Below the pieces are notes generated by a model. That model did no database searches. It saw nothing but the letters and a program-made list of their open reading frames with translations, and was not told the DNA's origin. DNA of 64,000 nt, taken from assembly GCF_947493875.1 (NCBI RefSeq), contig NZ_CANLSU010000003.1, forward strand, positions 310,001-374,000. The letters run 5' to 3'. The position numbers were made by a program, and so were the translations under genes. Positions within the stretch are counted from its first letter, which is position 1. Each line of letters starts with the position of its first letter. This stretch comes from an uncultured Marinococcus sp. (lineage in GTDB: Bacteria > Bacillota > Bacilli > Bacillales > Marinococcaceae). This document shows, in pieces, positions 34,884 through 43,439 of the stretch.

Positions 34884-36107
34884 TTATTTGTAATGGGCGT
34901 TCATCCGGTTTTCCGCAAAGCCGTCACCGAGCACCCCGGGTTCTTTGATATACATATCCCTTGGCACATGGCTGAGCAGTTCACATCCGTTTTCCGTGAT
35001 GCGGATCGACTCGGTAATTTCCACACCGTGATCATCGAGCCAGATGCCAGGCATCAGGTGAAACGTCATATTCGGCTGCAAAATAGTGTGATCGCCCTTC
35101 CGGAAGCTGACTGTATGCTCGCCCCAGTCCGGCGGATAGCTGAGCCCGATGGAGTAGCCAAGACGGGATTCCTTAAAATACCCGCGTCTTGCGATTGTCC
35201 TGCTCCACACACTTTCCACCTCTTCAGCTGTCATCCCAGGCTTAATTGCATCCATCGTCGTTTCGATGCCTTCAACGACCGTTTCCGACAGATCATACAT
35301 TTTTTCAGGGGCCTGGCCGATCGCCATCGTTCTTGCCATCGGAGTGTGATAGCGCATATACGCTCCGGCAATTTCGATCGTCAAAAAGTCCCCGTAGTTA
35401 TATCTGCGATCCGTCCATGTCAAATGCGGAGTGGCTGTGTTTTCGTTTGCGGGAATCATCGGCACAATCGAAGTATAATCGCCGCCAAATTCCTTTGTCC
35501 CGAGAATCTGGGCATTGGTGATAGCCGCAGCCACTTCATTTTCACGAACGCCGACATCCACCGTATCAAAACCAGCCTGCATGGCATTTTCCAGTATCCG
35601 GCCAGCGCGGTACATGCATTCAATTTCCGCTTCCGATTTTATCAGGCGGACCCAGTTAACGAGTGTGCTGAAATTACGGAATTCGGCATTCGGGAGACCA
35701 GCCTGGATTCGTTCGTAGCACATCGCGGTAAAATAAAATGCATCCATCTCCAGTCCGATTTTCCGGTTGCCCTGGCCGATTTCGGTCAGGATGTTTGCTG
35801 CAAAATCCATCGGATGCTTGATTGTCGACTGCACAAATTCATCAGGGTACGGAATGATATGGTCGTCGTCGAGCCAGGTGGTGACCGCGGCACTGTGGGC
35901 ATCCATTTCTCTCCCGATCCATAACGGCTGATCCTCATCAATCATCACAATCACCATTTGATGCACATAAAATGACCATGCATTATATCCTGTTAAATAA
36001 TACATATTGGATGGATTGGAGACCAATAGCACTTCAATACCATATTCCATCATTTTCATTTTTGTCTGATTCATCCTCATCAGGTACTCATCTTTTTCAA
36101 ATAACAT
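34884..36107 (-). CDS. doeA: Ectoine hydrolase (DoeA/EutD-type, M24 pita-bread fold)
   Basis: A 407-aa creatinase/aminopeptidase-P-like protein. DoeA opens the ectoine ring to N-acetyl-diaminobutyrate in the cytoplasm. The N-terminal creatinase domain contains VSNPSNMYYLTGYNAWSFYV. The catalytic domain has NENTATPHLTWTDRRYNYGD, IAGAYMRYHTPMART, the stretch GYSIGLSYPPDWGEHT that I associate with ectoine hydrolases, and HLMPGIWLDDHGVEITESI. Canonical M24 metal ligands are replaced (no DxG...D pair), as expected for a non-peptidase member. AAAGGGGGG lies 8 nt upstream of the ATG. It is the last gene of a five-gene operon. A related M24 amidohydrolase specificity is possible. Confidence 0.85.
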   Translation of the reverse strand: MLFEKDEYLMRMNQTKMKMMEYGIEVLLVSNPSNMYYLTGYNAWSFYVHQMVIVMIDEDQPLWIGREMDAHSAAVTTWLDDDHIIPYPDEFVQSTIKHPMDFAANILTEIGQGNRKIGLEMDAFYFTAMCYERIQAGLPNAEFRNFSTLVNWVRLIKSEAEIECMYRAGRILENAMQAGFDTVDVGVRENEVAAAITNAQILGTKEFGGDYTSIVPMIPANENTATPHLTWTDRRYNYGDFLTIEIAGAYMRYHTPMARTMAIGQAPEKMYDLSETVVEGIETTMDAIKPGMTAEEVESVWSRTIARRGYFKESRLGYSIGLSYPPDWGEHTVSFRKGDHTILQPNMTFHLMPGIWLDDHGVEITESIRITENGCELLSHVPRDMYIKEPGVLGDGFAENRMNAHYK

Positions 36108-36142
36108 GAGCTGATCCCCCCTTTTATCCCGTTTACGTTTAA

Positions 36143-37582
36143 TTATTCATCAATGGTGAAGCATACGAGCCGTTTTTCTGACATTTCTTCAATTGCAAAC
36201 GCTACGCCTTCCCGGCCGATGCCCGAATGCTTCACGCCGCCAAACGGCATGGCATCGATCCGGAAATCGCTGCTGTCGTTTACCATAACACCGCCAACGT
36301 GAAGCTTGCGTACTGCCTTCAGCGCTAAATTAATATCATTCGTGTAAATACCGGCCTGCAGCCCGAAAGGTACGCTGTTCGAGCGTGTGACTGCTTCATC
36401 AAATGTTGCCACAGAAGCAAGTATCACTACCGGCCCGAACACTTCTTCTTTTACAATTGTTATGTGCTCCGGCACATTCGATAGAACCGTCGGCTCGATA
36501 AAGGCCCCGTGCCGTTTTCCGCCGGCAAGCACTTTGGCTCCCGCCTCCACTGCTTCTTCAATCCAGCTTTCAATCCGTTTGGCTTCTTTTTCGTTGATGA
36601 CCGGTCCGATATCTGAATCCTTGTCCATCTTTCTGCCGGCGCGCACCTGTTTGGCTTTATCCACAAACGATGCTTCAAACGCATCATAAATTTCTTCATG
36701 AGCGTACACCCGCTGAACACTCAGGCAGTTCTGGCCGGCCGCTCCAAACGCTCCGTCCACGCCGGATTGCGCTGCCTTTTCAATGTCTGTATCCTTCCAT
36801 ACGATAAACGGGGAATTCGAGCCGAGCTCCATGGAAAGCTTTTTCAGCCCTGCTTTGTGGGCAATGCTTTTTCCTGTTTCATAGCCACCGGTAAAGCTGA
36901 TCATCTGTACGTCCTCTGCTTCAACCAGAATGTCGCCAATGTCACGGCCTCTTCCGGTAATCACTGTCATCACCTTTTTCGGAAGACCGGCAGCAATAAA
37001 TGCTTCAGCCAGCTTTAATGCGCTGAGCGGTGTTTCTGTTGCCGGCTTCACGATAACAGCGTTACCAGCAGCAATTGCCGGTGCTACCTTATGGGCCACC
37101 AGGTTCAACGGATCGTTAAACGGCGTGATGGCTGCTACCACACCCACCGGAAAATGATAGTAATAGCCCATCCGGTTCGTATTACCTTCCATTTGGTCGA
37201 AATTAATCGATTCCCCGGAAAGACGGCGTGCCTCCTCTGCCCCAAGGCGTATCGTTTCAGCAGTTCTCCGTGCTTCGCCGGAAGCTTCCGCTATCGTTTT
37301 GCTTCCTTCAAGCGCAATGATTTCTGCAAACTCCTCTGCATGATCGAGCACATAATCCGCCACTTTATTTAATATATCCATGCGCTCCCGGATACTCAGC
37401 GCTTCGGCGATTTCTTTTCCTTCAACAGCAATCCGTACGGCTTCGCGTGCATCGTCGCTGCTAGCCATTGGGACTGTACTGATAACAGACTGGTCTTCGG
37501 GATTGACGACGTCCAGTGTCTGCTCCCGGCCGACCCATTCTCCGCCGAGCAGCATCTTTTGCTCTGTGATTTTTGTTGTCAT
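36143..37582 (-). CDS. NAD(P)-dependent aldehyde dehydrogenase (DoeC-like)
   Basis: A 479-aa ALDH with GVVAAITPFNDPLN, SFTGGYETG, the general base Glu252 in SMELGSNSP and catalytic Cys286 in GAAGQNCLSVQR. EEVFGPVV and MPFGGVKHSGIGREG follow near the C-terminus. Next to an ectoine hydrolase the likely substrate is aspartate 4-semialdehyde, giving aspartate, as DoeC does. The sequence alone would also fit lactaldehyde or phosphonoacetaldehyde-type dehydrogenases. AAAGGCGGG lies 4-6 nt upstream of the ATG. The gene is 12 bp from the homoserine dehydrogenase and 35 bp from doeA. Confidence 0.85.
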   Translation of the reverse strand: MTTKITEQKMLLGGEWVGREQTLDVVNPEDQSVISTVPMASSDDAREAVRIAVEGKEIAEALSIRERMDILNKVADYVLDHAEEFAEIIALEGSKTIAEASGEARRTAETIRLGAEEARRLSGESINFDQMEGNTNRMGYYYHFPVGVVAAITPFNDPLNLVAHKVAPAIAAGNAVIVKPATETPLSALKLAEAFIAAGLPKKVMTVITGRGRDIGDILVEAEDVQMISFTGGYETGKSIAHKAGLKKLSMELGSNSPFIVWKDTDIEKAAQSGVDGAFGAAGQNCLSVQRVYAHEEIYDAFEASFVDKAKQVRAGRKMDKDSDIGPVINEKEAKRIESWIEEAVEAGAKVLAGGKRHGAFIEPTVLSNVPEHITIVKEEVFGPVVILASVATFDEAVTRSNSVPFGLQAGIYTNDINLALKAVRKLHVGGVMVNDSSDFRIDAMPFGGVKHSGIGREGVAFAIEEMSEKRLVCFTIDE

Positions 37583-37594
37583 ATTATCCCGCCT

Positions 37595-38635
37595 TTATAT
37601 AGTATTTCGGTCCATGTTAATCAAATCGATTAACAAGGCAAATCCTGTTTCCGGCACCCCGGCCCCGGCACCCATCAGCGTAATCGGGCCGCTCAGGTCG
37701 CATTCATAGGTAACCGCGTTTACCGCACCGCCCACGTTGGCGAGGGCGTCGTCTTCGGAGAGGAGCTCCGGTTTTACAGACCCTTTGATTGTGCCGTTGA
37801 CGTTTTCAACGCGCCCGATCAGCTTCCAATGCTTGTTTTCATTTTTTGCCTGCTGCATATCTTCGGCAGAAAGAGACGTAATTCCCTGGCGCTCCACATC
37901 TTCTTTTTTCAAATCAGCTCCCATGACGACATTGGCAAGAATGACTACTTTATACAATACGTCATAGCCTTCGACATCGCTCGTGGGATCCGCTTCCGCG
38001 TATCCGCGGGACTGGGCTTCTTTTAAAGCTTCGCTGTATCCCATGCCCTGCTCCATCTGAGTGAGCATGTAATTTGTTGTGCCATTCATAATCCCTTTAA
38101 TGGACGTAATCCGGTTTCCGGAAAGACTTGTAAGCGGCATCCGGAGCGCCGGTGTTCCGCTCATGACCGTTCCTTCGAATAAAAACCGTACACCGTTCTC
38201 TTCTGCCAGTGCCTGAAGCTCTTTATAGGCAAGTGCTACGGGACCTTTATTCGTAAGAACGGCGTTTTTGCCGGCCTTAAATGCCGTTTTGCAGTGATCA
38301 ATCGCCGGCTGTCCGGTCTCCACGTTGGTGAACGTAATTTCGATTACAGTATCAGCGTTTGACTGGGTAATGGTTTCGATGCTGTCCCAGCCGCGCACGA
38401 GCCCTTCGGTATCAGGATAGTTTTCGACTGTCCCATCTTTTTTCAGGCAGTCAAGCACCTTCTGCATGTCAAGGCCTTCCGGGTGGTGAAGGGAGCCTTT
38501 GTACAAATCGGAAACGGAAACGACCAAAAAGTCGGAACCGAAGGTATCCTTCAGCCAGTCTCCCCGTTCCAGCAGTATATCTGCAAGTCCGCGGCCCACT
38601 CCGCCAAACCCGATAAAATCTAATTTATGCGGCAT
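37595..38635 (-). CDS. hom: Homoserine dehydrogenase, short form without ACT domain
   Basis: A 346-aa protein with Rossmann motif GFGGVGRGLADIL. The homoserine dehydrogenase segments are NAVLTNKGPVAL, LFEGTVMSGTPALRM, IKGIMNGTTNYMLTQM, GYAEADPTSDVEGYD and the C-terminal GPITLMGAGAGVPETGFAL. The lysine/aspartate catalytic pair typical of the family is visible. It interconverts aspartate semialdehyde and homoserine with NAD(P)H. It lacks the C-terminal ACT domain (about 90 aa) used for threonine feedback, suiting a catabolic or pathway-specific role. GGGAGG lies 7-8 nt upstream of the ATG. It sits between an M20 hydrolase and an ALDH, not with thrC-thrB. Confidence 0.9.
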   Translation of the reverse strand: MPHKLDFIGFGGVGRGLADILLERGDWLKDTFGSDFLVVSVSDLYKGSLHHPEGLDMQKVLDCLKKDGTVENYPDTEGLVRGWDSIETITQSNADTVIEITFTNVETGQPAIDHCKTAFKAGKNAVLTNKGPVALAYKELQALAEENGVRFLFEGTVMSGTPALRMPLTSLSGNRITSIKGIMNGTTNYMLTQMEQGMGYSEALKEAQSRGYAEADPTSDVEGYDVLYKVVILANVVMGADLKKEDVERQGITSLSAEDMQQAKNENKHWKLIGRVENVNGTIKGSVKPELLSEDDALANVGGAVNAVTYECDLSGPITLMGAGAGVPETGFALLIDLINMDRNTI

Positions 38636-38651
38636 ATTTTTTCCTCCCAGT

Positions 38652-39866
38652 CTAATCTGTCTTGTGCTTTGTCATATAGTGTACAGCTGCTCCTGCAAGC
38701 AGGGAAGCGCCAATTGGTAAAATGGTTTCTTCAATATCAAACTGGGGCATGTGCAGCCCGCTGTCTGCACGATCAGGGTAGCCTGCGCCGAGAAACATCA
38801 TGCAGGACGGCACCTGACGGGCCATGTAGCTGAAATCTTCTCCGCCCATGCCATAGGATTCTTCGTGGATCATCGTGTCCGGGTACAGTTCCTTTAGCAC
38901 GGACCGGTAAGCCTTCACCGCTACAGGACTATTAACGAGTGCCGGCTCACCTTCTGCAATCGTTACCTCCTGGGAGGCGTTCATCGATTCTGCTATACGG
39001 AAGGCCTGCTGAAGCTCCTCACGAAGATGCTTGCGGGTGTCATCCGAATAGCTTCGCATCGTTCCCCGGATACGGACTTCGTCCGGGATAACGTTCGTCG
39101 AAGCTCCTGCCTTTAATTCACCGATACTCACAACCGCCGGTTCAAGCGGAGACGTCCGCCGTGAAACGATCCCCTGCATCGCCTGCATCACAAACGTGCT
39201 GATCCACACCGGATCCGTGGCGAGATGAGGATACGCCCCGTGGCCGCCGCTTGCGCGAATGACCCCTTCAAACGTATCAATACCTGCCATGGATGGGCCT
39301 TCCTGCAGCCTTACATGACCCGGCGTAAACTCAGGGTCCATGTGCAGCGCAAAGGCTGCTTCAGCTCCTTCAAGCCACCCACGGCTGATCAAGTACGGGC
39401 TGCCGGTGCTTCCGTACTCATCCGTATCTTCTTCTGCCGGCTGAAAAATGAACCGGATGGTTCCGTTCAAATGCTCCTGCTGGTTGTGAAGCACAACGCA
39501 GGCACCAAGCAGCATAGCAGTGTGGGCATCATGCCCGCACGCATGCATTTTACCTTCGTGCGTGGAAGCATAGTCACAGTCATTTTCTTCCTGGATCGGA
39601 AGGGCATCAATATCAGCGCGCAGAATGACGAGAGGGCCGTCACCGGCCCCGAGCTCTGCGATCACGGCCGTGTCGAGACCCGTTTCTTCTCTCCCGCTGT
39701 ATAATGTTAGATGCTGAAGACCGGCAAGCGCCTGTTTAATAAACGCTGACGTTTCATACTCTTCAAAGCTCAGCTCCGGGCGGCGATGCAGGCTGCGCCT
39801 CCATTCGACCAGCTGCTCTCTGATCGCTTCTGCTTCTTCTTTAATCGTTTTTGTCGCTATAGTCAT
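38652..39866 (-). CDS. M20-family amidohydrolase (candidate N-acetyl-diaminobutyrate deacetylase)
   Basis: A 404-aa zinc-dependent amidohydrolase of the M20D (aminoacylase/IAA-amino-acid hydrolase) type. It has RRSLHRRPELSFEE, the metal ligands HACGHDAHTAMLLG, FQPAEE, the dimerisation-domain GGHGAYPHLATDP and the C-terminal ligand GLHMP. Such enzymes remove N-acyl groups from amino acids. Here it is placed to deacetylate the ectoine hydrolase product, a step done by the unrelated AstE-like DoeB in Halomonas; this is inference from position. AAAGGACGG precedes the ATG. Gaps of 15-16 bp on both sides indicate one operon. Confidence 0.87.
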   Translation of the reverse strand: MTIATKTIKEEAEAIREQLVEWRRSLHRRPELSFEEYETSAFIKQALAGLQHLTLYSGREETGLDTAVIAELGAGDGPLVILRADIDALPIQEENDCDYASTHEGKMHACGHDAHTAMLLGACVVLHNQQEHLNGTIRFIFQPAEEDTDEYGSTGSPYLISRGWLEGAEAAFALHMDPEFTPGHVRLQEGPSMAGIDTFEGVIRASGGHGAYPHLATDPVWISTFVMQAMQGIVSRRTSPLEPAVVSIGELKAGASTNVIPDEVRIRGTMRSYSDDTRKHLREELQQAFRIAESMNASQEVTIAEGEPALVNSPVAVKAYRSVLKELYPDTMIHEESYGMGGEDFSYMARQVPSCMMFLGAGYPDRADSGLHMPQFDIEETILPIGASLLAGAAVHYMTKHKTD

Positions 39867-39881
39867 CGTTCAAACCGTCCT

Positions 39882-41087
39882 TTAGTTTTGCACGCTTGCG
39901 GTTTTTGGCAGCGAGGCCAGCGCCTGTTCCAAATCGTTAATGAGATCCTCTGTATCTTCAATTCCGACCGAGTAGCGCACAAGGCTTTCCGGAATACCGA
40001 GCGCTGCCCGCTCTTCCGGCGTATTTTCCACGTGGCTTGTCGTTCTTGCCGGCCCTACCGTTGTTTCCACCGATCCCAGGTTTGCTGCCCGGTTGGCATA
40101 CTCGAGTTTTGGCAGGAACTGGCGAACAGCATCCATTCCACCTTTTAACGAGAAGCTGAACATGCCGCCAAACTGGTTCATCTGTTTTGCTGCAATATCA
40201 TGACCAGGGTGTGTTTTGAGCCCCGGATAGAATACCTGATCCACCTGCTCATGATTTTGCAGGTGTTCAGCGATTTTCATCGCGGATTCACACTGCTGGC
40301 GTACCCGGAGATGAAGCGTCTTCATGCCCCGGATCATCAGGTAGGCAGCCATTGGATCCATCGTCGCTCCATTAATTTCGCGGTAATGAAATATTTTTTC
40401 AACCAGATCTTTCCGGCCGCATACCGCTCCGCCAAGGGCATCTGCGTGTCCTCCCAGAAATTTCGTCGCACTGTGAATAACTAGGTCCACGCCAAATTCG
40501 AGCGGGTTCTGGTTGATTGGAGTAGCAAATGTGTTGTCAACGAACACAAGCGCGCCCACTTCCTTCGCTACCCTGGTCATTCGTTCAATGTCAGTAATTT
40601 TTACCGTTGGATTGGTTGGTGTTTCCAGATATAAAATATCGCAGCCTTTACGAACTTCTGTCTCAATTTCTTCATGATTGCCTGTTTCGCATAGTGACAC
40701 TTCGATATCCATATGCGGCAGAAATTCAGTAAAGATTTTATTTGTACCACCGTACGTGTCCTTCATCGATACCACCCGGTCGCCCGGACGGAGGAACGTA
40801 GCCAGAGAGTTGCTGATTGCAGCCATGCCGGTTGAAAAGCTTGTAGCCGCTTCAGCGTCTTCCAGAATTCTGATTTTTTCTTCGAACGATTGCAGGGTAG
40901 GATTAGTGTTCCGACCATAGATATGCCCTTCCTTTTTTCCTGTTGCCACGTCATACCAATGGTCTAAATCATCGTAAGTATAGGCAACACTGTGGACTAC
41001 CGGGACCTGGGTAGCTCCAAATGCCCGGTATTCTTTTTCTCCTGCCCATACTGCTTTTGTCGAACGATTAATGTGTGTGTTTGTCAT
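39882..41087 (-). CDS. Cys/Met-metabolism PLP enzyme (cystathionine gamma-synthase/lyase-like)
   Basis: A 401-aa fold-type I PLP enzyme. It shows HIYGRNTNPT, the cofactor region STGMAAIS, YLETPTNPT, VDNTFATP and the Schiff-base Lys209 in HSATKFLGGHADALGG, then SVGIED. The family performs gamma- or beta-elimination and replacement on homoserine esters, cystathionine or methionine. As first gene of the operon it could act on homoserine or diaminobutyrate (gamma-elimination to 2-oxobutyrate), or be a distant substitute for the missing aminotransferase; none is proven. ATG 41087 is chosen. A GGGAAGG lies 12 nt upstream, and a TTG four codons earlier is too close to it. Confidence 0.87.
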   Translation of the reverse strand: MTNTHINRSTKAVWAGEKEYRAFGATQVPVVHSVAYTYDDLDHWYDVATGKKEGHIYGRNTNPTLQSFEEKIRILEDAEAATSFSTGMAAISNSLATFLRPGDRVVSMKDTYGGTNKIFTEFLPHMDIEVSLCETGNHEEIETEVRKGCDILYLETPTNPTVKITDIERMTRVAKEVGALVFVDNTFATPINQNPLEFGVDLVIHSATKFLGGHADALGGAVCGRKDLVEKIFHYREINGATMDPMAAYLMIRGMKTLHLRVRQQCESAMKIAEHLQNHEQVDQVFYPGLKTHPGHDIAAKQMNQFGGMFSFSLKGGMDAVRQFLPKLEYANRAANLGSVETTVGPARTTSHVENTPEERAALGIPESLVRYSVGIEDTEDLINDLEQALASLPKTASVQN

Positions 41088-41192
41088 GATTGAACACAAC
41101 CTTCCCTGGTACTATTTTTTCTCTATCTTCAGTGTATAGGTTATCTGTTCAAATTCCATTCACACAATTGTATGAAGTTTCGCACTTTCTTT

Positions 41193-41205
41193 TGCACAAT
41201 GTGCA
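41193..41205. promoter_or_regulatory. Candidate operator palindrome in the divergent region
   Basis: TGCACAATGTGCA, a perfect dyad with 6-bp arms and a 1-nt centre, lies about midway between the divergent PLP-enzyme operon and the pucR-like gene. It is a candidate binding site for that regulator. Confidence 0.4.
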
Positions 41206-41291
41206 TGACACATTATCTTCCATGCAAATATGGTAAAATAATAATCAGAAGATGAATTTACGTTTTTGGTATTGTAAAGGGGTGTCTGGCG

Positions 41292-43001
41292 ATGATTTCT
41301 ATGCAACAAGTATTACAGCTTCCAATTATGAACACGGCCCTTCCACTGACATCAAATGCCGATTCAAGCTCTATTACCGTCTACTGGGCATCGGTTATAG
41401 AAACACCTGTGGAAGATTTCGTCCGTCCGAGAGAATTAATTTTAAGCTCGGGGATCGGCTGTCAAAATGAAAGGGATCTGCTTGAATTTATTGAAGAGCT
41501 GATGGAGGCGGGTGCGAGCGGTTTGATTTTATCTATCGGCCACTACATCTCGTCAATTCCTGACAACGTGATCGACTTTTGTGAAACAAAGGCATTTCCG
41601 CTCGTGGAAATCCCATGGGAAATCCGCTTTTCGGACATTACAGAAGCCATTTCTGAAGCCCTTCATAAAAGCTCGCTGCGCTCGATCGACGTTTCGAATA
41701 AAATCCGTACAGATCTTCTCGAAATTATTCTTGAAGGCAAGGGCATGGAGGCAATTGCCTCTTATGTATACAAGCAGCTGCATATACCGATGCTTGTAGT
41801 GGATAAGCGGGGGCGCCTGAAGACCCAGACAGAGCATTCGTCGGACCTCGCCGAATGGTGGAACCAGTATTTAAGCCAGGGGGGAAATCCGCTTTTTCCT
41901 CCTTTTCAGCAGACAGATCCTGAAAAGAGCCTGCCGGCGAACATGGAATGGATGGACACAGACGCCGGGATCCTGCTGCGCTTAACCGTGCAGACGACCC
42001 AGGACATTCAGGGCTATATGATCCTGCAGTGGCCCCCTCATAAAGAAAAGCACGATGTTTTTGAAGAATACACCCTGCTTCTGCTTGAACACTCGGTCAC
42101 CACTTCCGCTCTCTGCTTTTTGCATGACCAGACGGCGCTTGAAACCGAGATGCGCCTGAAGGATGATTTTGTCTGGAGTCTGGCAAAGGATAATTATGAA
42201 TCCCGGGACCAGGCGCTTTCGCGCGGCAAATCATTAGGCTATAACCTTGAGCTTCCTTATATCTGCTTTGTCGCCAAACCCGAAAATGTTGAACGGGTCT
42301 TTCACGCAGAATCTCCGCCGCTTTCCTATGACCACTGGCTCGAACAGATTGGGTATATGTTTGAAGAGGAAGTCTCTCACGCAAGCCGTTATTTAAAAGC
42401 ACGTGTGATGAGCACGTTCCAAAAATCGGAGCTGATCGTATATCTGGAAATGCATCCAACCATGATGTATGACACAGTATATTATTTCGCTGAGACGGTG
42501 CAGTACCGCCTCGAACAAAAAATCCCTCATCTTGTCATTTCCTGGGGAGTAAGCAAGACGGCCGCACCGTGGGAGTTTGTGACAAGCTTTTCAGAAGCCT
42601 CTTCTGCTCTTGATGCCGGGCGCAGACAGCGGGGGTTCGGCTACATCCATACGTATGAAGATACACGCTTTGACCGGGCTCTCATGTCTCTGGCTAAAAA
42701 TGAAGAAATCCGCCAGATTGCTGAAGCTACAGTTGCCCCCCTTCATCATTATTCTGTCGAACGCGGCATTGATTTAATGAAAACGGTTCGCACCTATAAT
42801 GAGTGCAAGGGCAATGTCAGCCAGACATCCCGGGAGCTAAATCTCCACCGTCAGTCCTTGTTATACCGTTTGAAAAAAATTGAATCACTCACAAGCTGTG
42901 ATCTGAATAATTCCGATGATCTGTTTTTAATCGAACTTTCCATTCGGCTGCACACAGCCGGGGCTCTGTTTGTCACCGATGAACGGACTCCACACGTATA
43001 A
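41292..43001 (+). CDS. PucR-family transcriptional regulator
   Basis: A 569-aa activator-type regulator. The N-terminal PucR ligand-sensing domain spans about residues 5-125 (RPRELILSSGIGC, GASGLILSIGHYI, FPLVEIPWEIRFSDI). A central CdaR/GGDEF-like region follows, then the C-terminal helix-turn-helix YNECKGNVSQTSRELNLHRQ with SLLYRLKKIE. PucR-type proteins control purine, amino-acid and solute catabolism. It is divergent from the operon 34884-41087, 204 bp away, and is the obvious candidate to sense ectoine or a breakdown product. AAAGGGGTG lies 8 nt upstream of the ATG. A 26-bp palindrome terminates the gene. Confidence 0.93.
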   Translation: MISMQQVLQLPIMNTALPLTSNADSSSITVYWASVIETPVEDFVRPRELILSSGIGCQNERDLLEFIEELMEAGASGLILSIGHYISSIPDNVIDFCETKAFPLVEIPWEIRFSDITEAISEALHKSSLRSIDVSNKIRTDLLEIILEGKGMEAIASYVYKQLHIPMLVVDKRGRLKTQTEHSSDLAEWWNQYLSQGGNPLFPPFQQTDPEKSLPANMEWMDTDAGILLRLTVQTTQDIQGYMILQWPPHKEKHDVFEEYTLLLLEHSVTTSALCFLHDQTALETEMRLKDDFVWSLAKDNYESRDQALSRGKSLGYNLELPYICFVAKPENVERVFHAESPPLSYDHWLEQIGYMFEEEVSHASRYLKARVMSTFQKSELIVYLEMHPTMMYDTVYYFAETVQYRLEQKIPHLVISWGVSKTAAPWEFVTSFSEASSALDAGRRQRGFGYIHTYEDTRFDRALMSLAKNEEIRQIAEATVAPLHHYSVERGIDLMKTVRTYNECKGNVSQTSRELNLHRQSLLYRLKKIESLTSCDLNNSDDLFLIELSIRLHTAGALFVTDERTPHV

Positions 43002-43020
43002 ATAAAATAAAGATACGAAA

Positions 43021-43046
43021 ATAACTCTGCCCGCGGGCAGAGTTAT
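43021..43046. terminator. Bidirectional terminator between pucR-like gene and kapB
   Basis: A perfect 26-bp palindrome (13-base half ATAACTCTGCCCG) includes the kapB stop codon. T-rich sequence follows on the plus strand (ATAGTTTTT). Confidence 0.75.
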
Positions 43047-43420
43047 AATAGTTTTTGCCGTTCATAATCGGCTTTTACTGCATAGAGCGTTTTCAGCGAT
43101 TTCTGGGAAAATTCATCTTCTTTACTTTCGAGCTCCTGCTCATAAGCATCAAACGCCTGTCGCAGAGATTCTTTATACGTCATGTCCGGTACTGTTTCGA
43201 GCGGCTTCACCGCTTTTTTCTGCACCCAGATTTTTTCTTTTTCCGCCAGCGCCCGGCGTTCGTGAAAAATCGGCACATTTGTTTTCTTCGGCTGATGCAG
43301 ATCTCCCTGCCGGGGGTGCTCCAGCACGACTTGTACTTCCATCAGCCACTGTTCGGGATTTTCTTTAACAGGGATTCCAACGTAAACTCCTGATTTATAA
43401 GGAAATCGATATTGTTCCAT
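43043..43420 (-). CDS. kapB: Kinase-associated protein KapB
   Basis: A 125-aa protein that matches Bacillus KapB along its length: KSGVYVGIPVKE at the N-terminus, VQVVLEHPRQGDLHQP, VPIFHERRALAEKEK, YKESLRQAF and a helical C-terminus. KapB is required for sporulation histidine kinase KinB to feed the Spo0A phosphorelay; it has an SH3-like beta-barrel. In B. subtilis it lies beside kinB, which is absent here. AAAGGTGG lies about 8 nt upstream of the ATG. It follows a tiny membrane-protein gene by 19 bp and shares its promoter. Confidence 0.85.
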   Translation of the reverse strand: MEQYRFPYKSGVYVGIPVKENPEQWLMEVQVVLEHPRQGDLHQPKKTNVPIFHERRALAEKEKIWVQKKAVKPLETVPDMTYKESLRQAFDAYEQELESKEDEFSQKSLKTLYAVKADYERQKLL

Positions 43421-43439
43421 TCTTTTTCCACCTTTCCTG

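Noticed and set aside
34884-36107. Xaa-Pro dipeptidase/aminopeptidase P assignment
   Set aside because: The canonical metal-ligand pattern of M24 peptidases is not intact (E and H replace the DxG...D pair), and the GYSIGLSYPPDWGE stretch plus neighbours favour an ectoine hydrolase.
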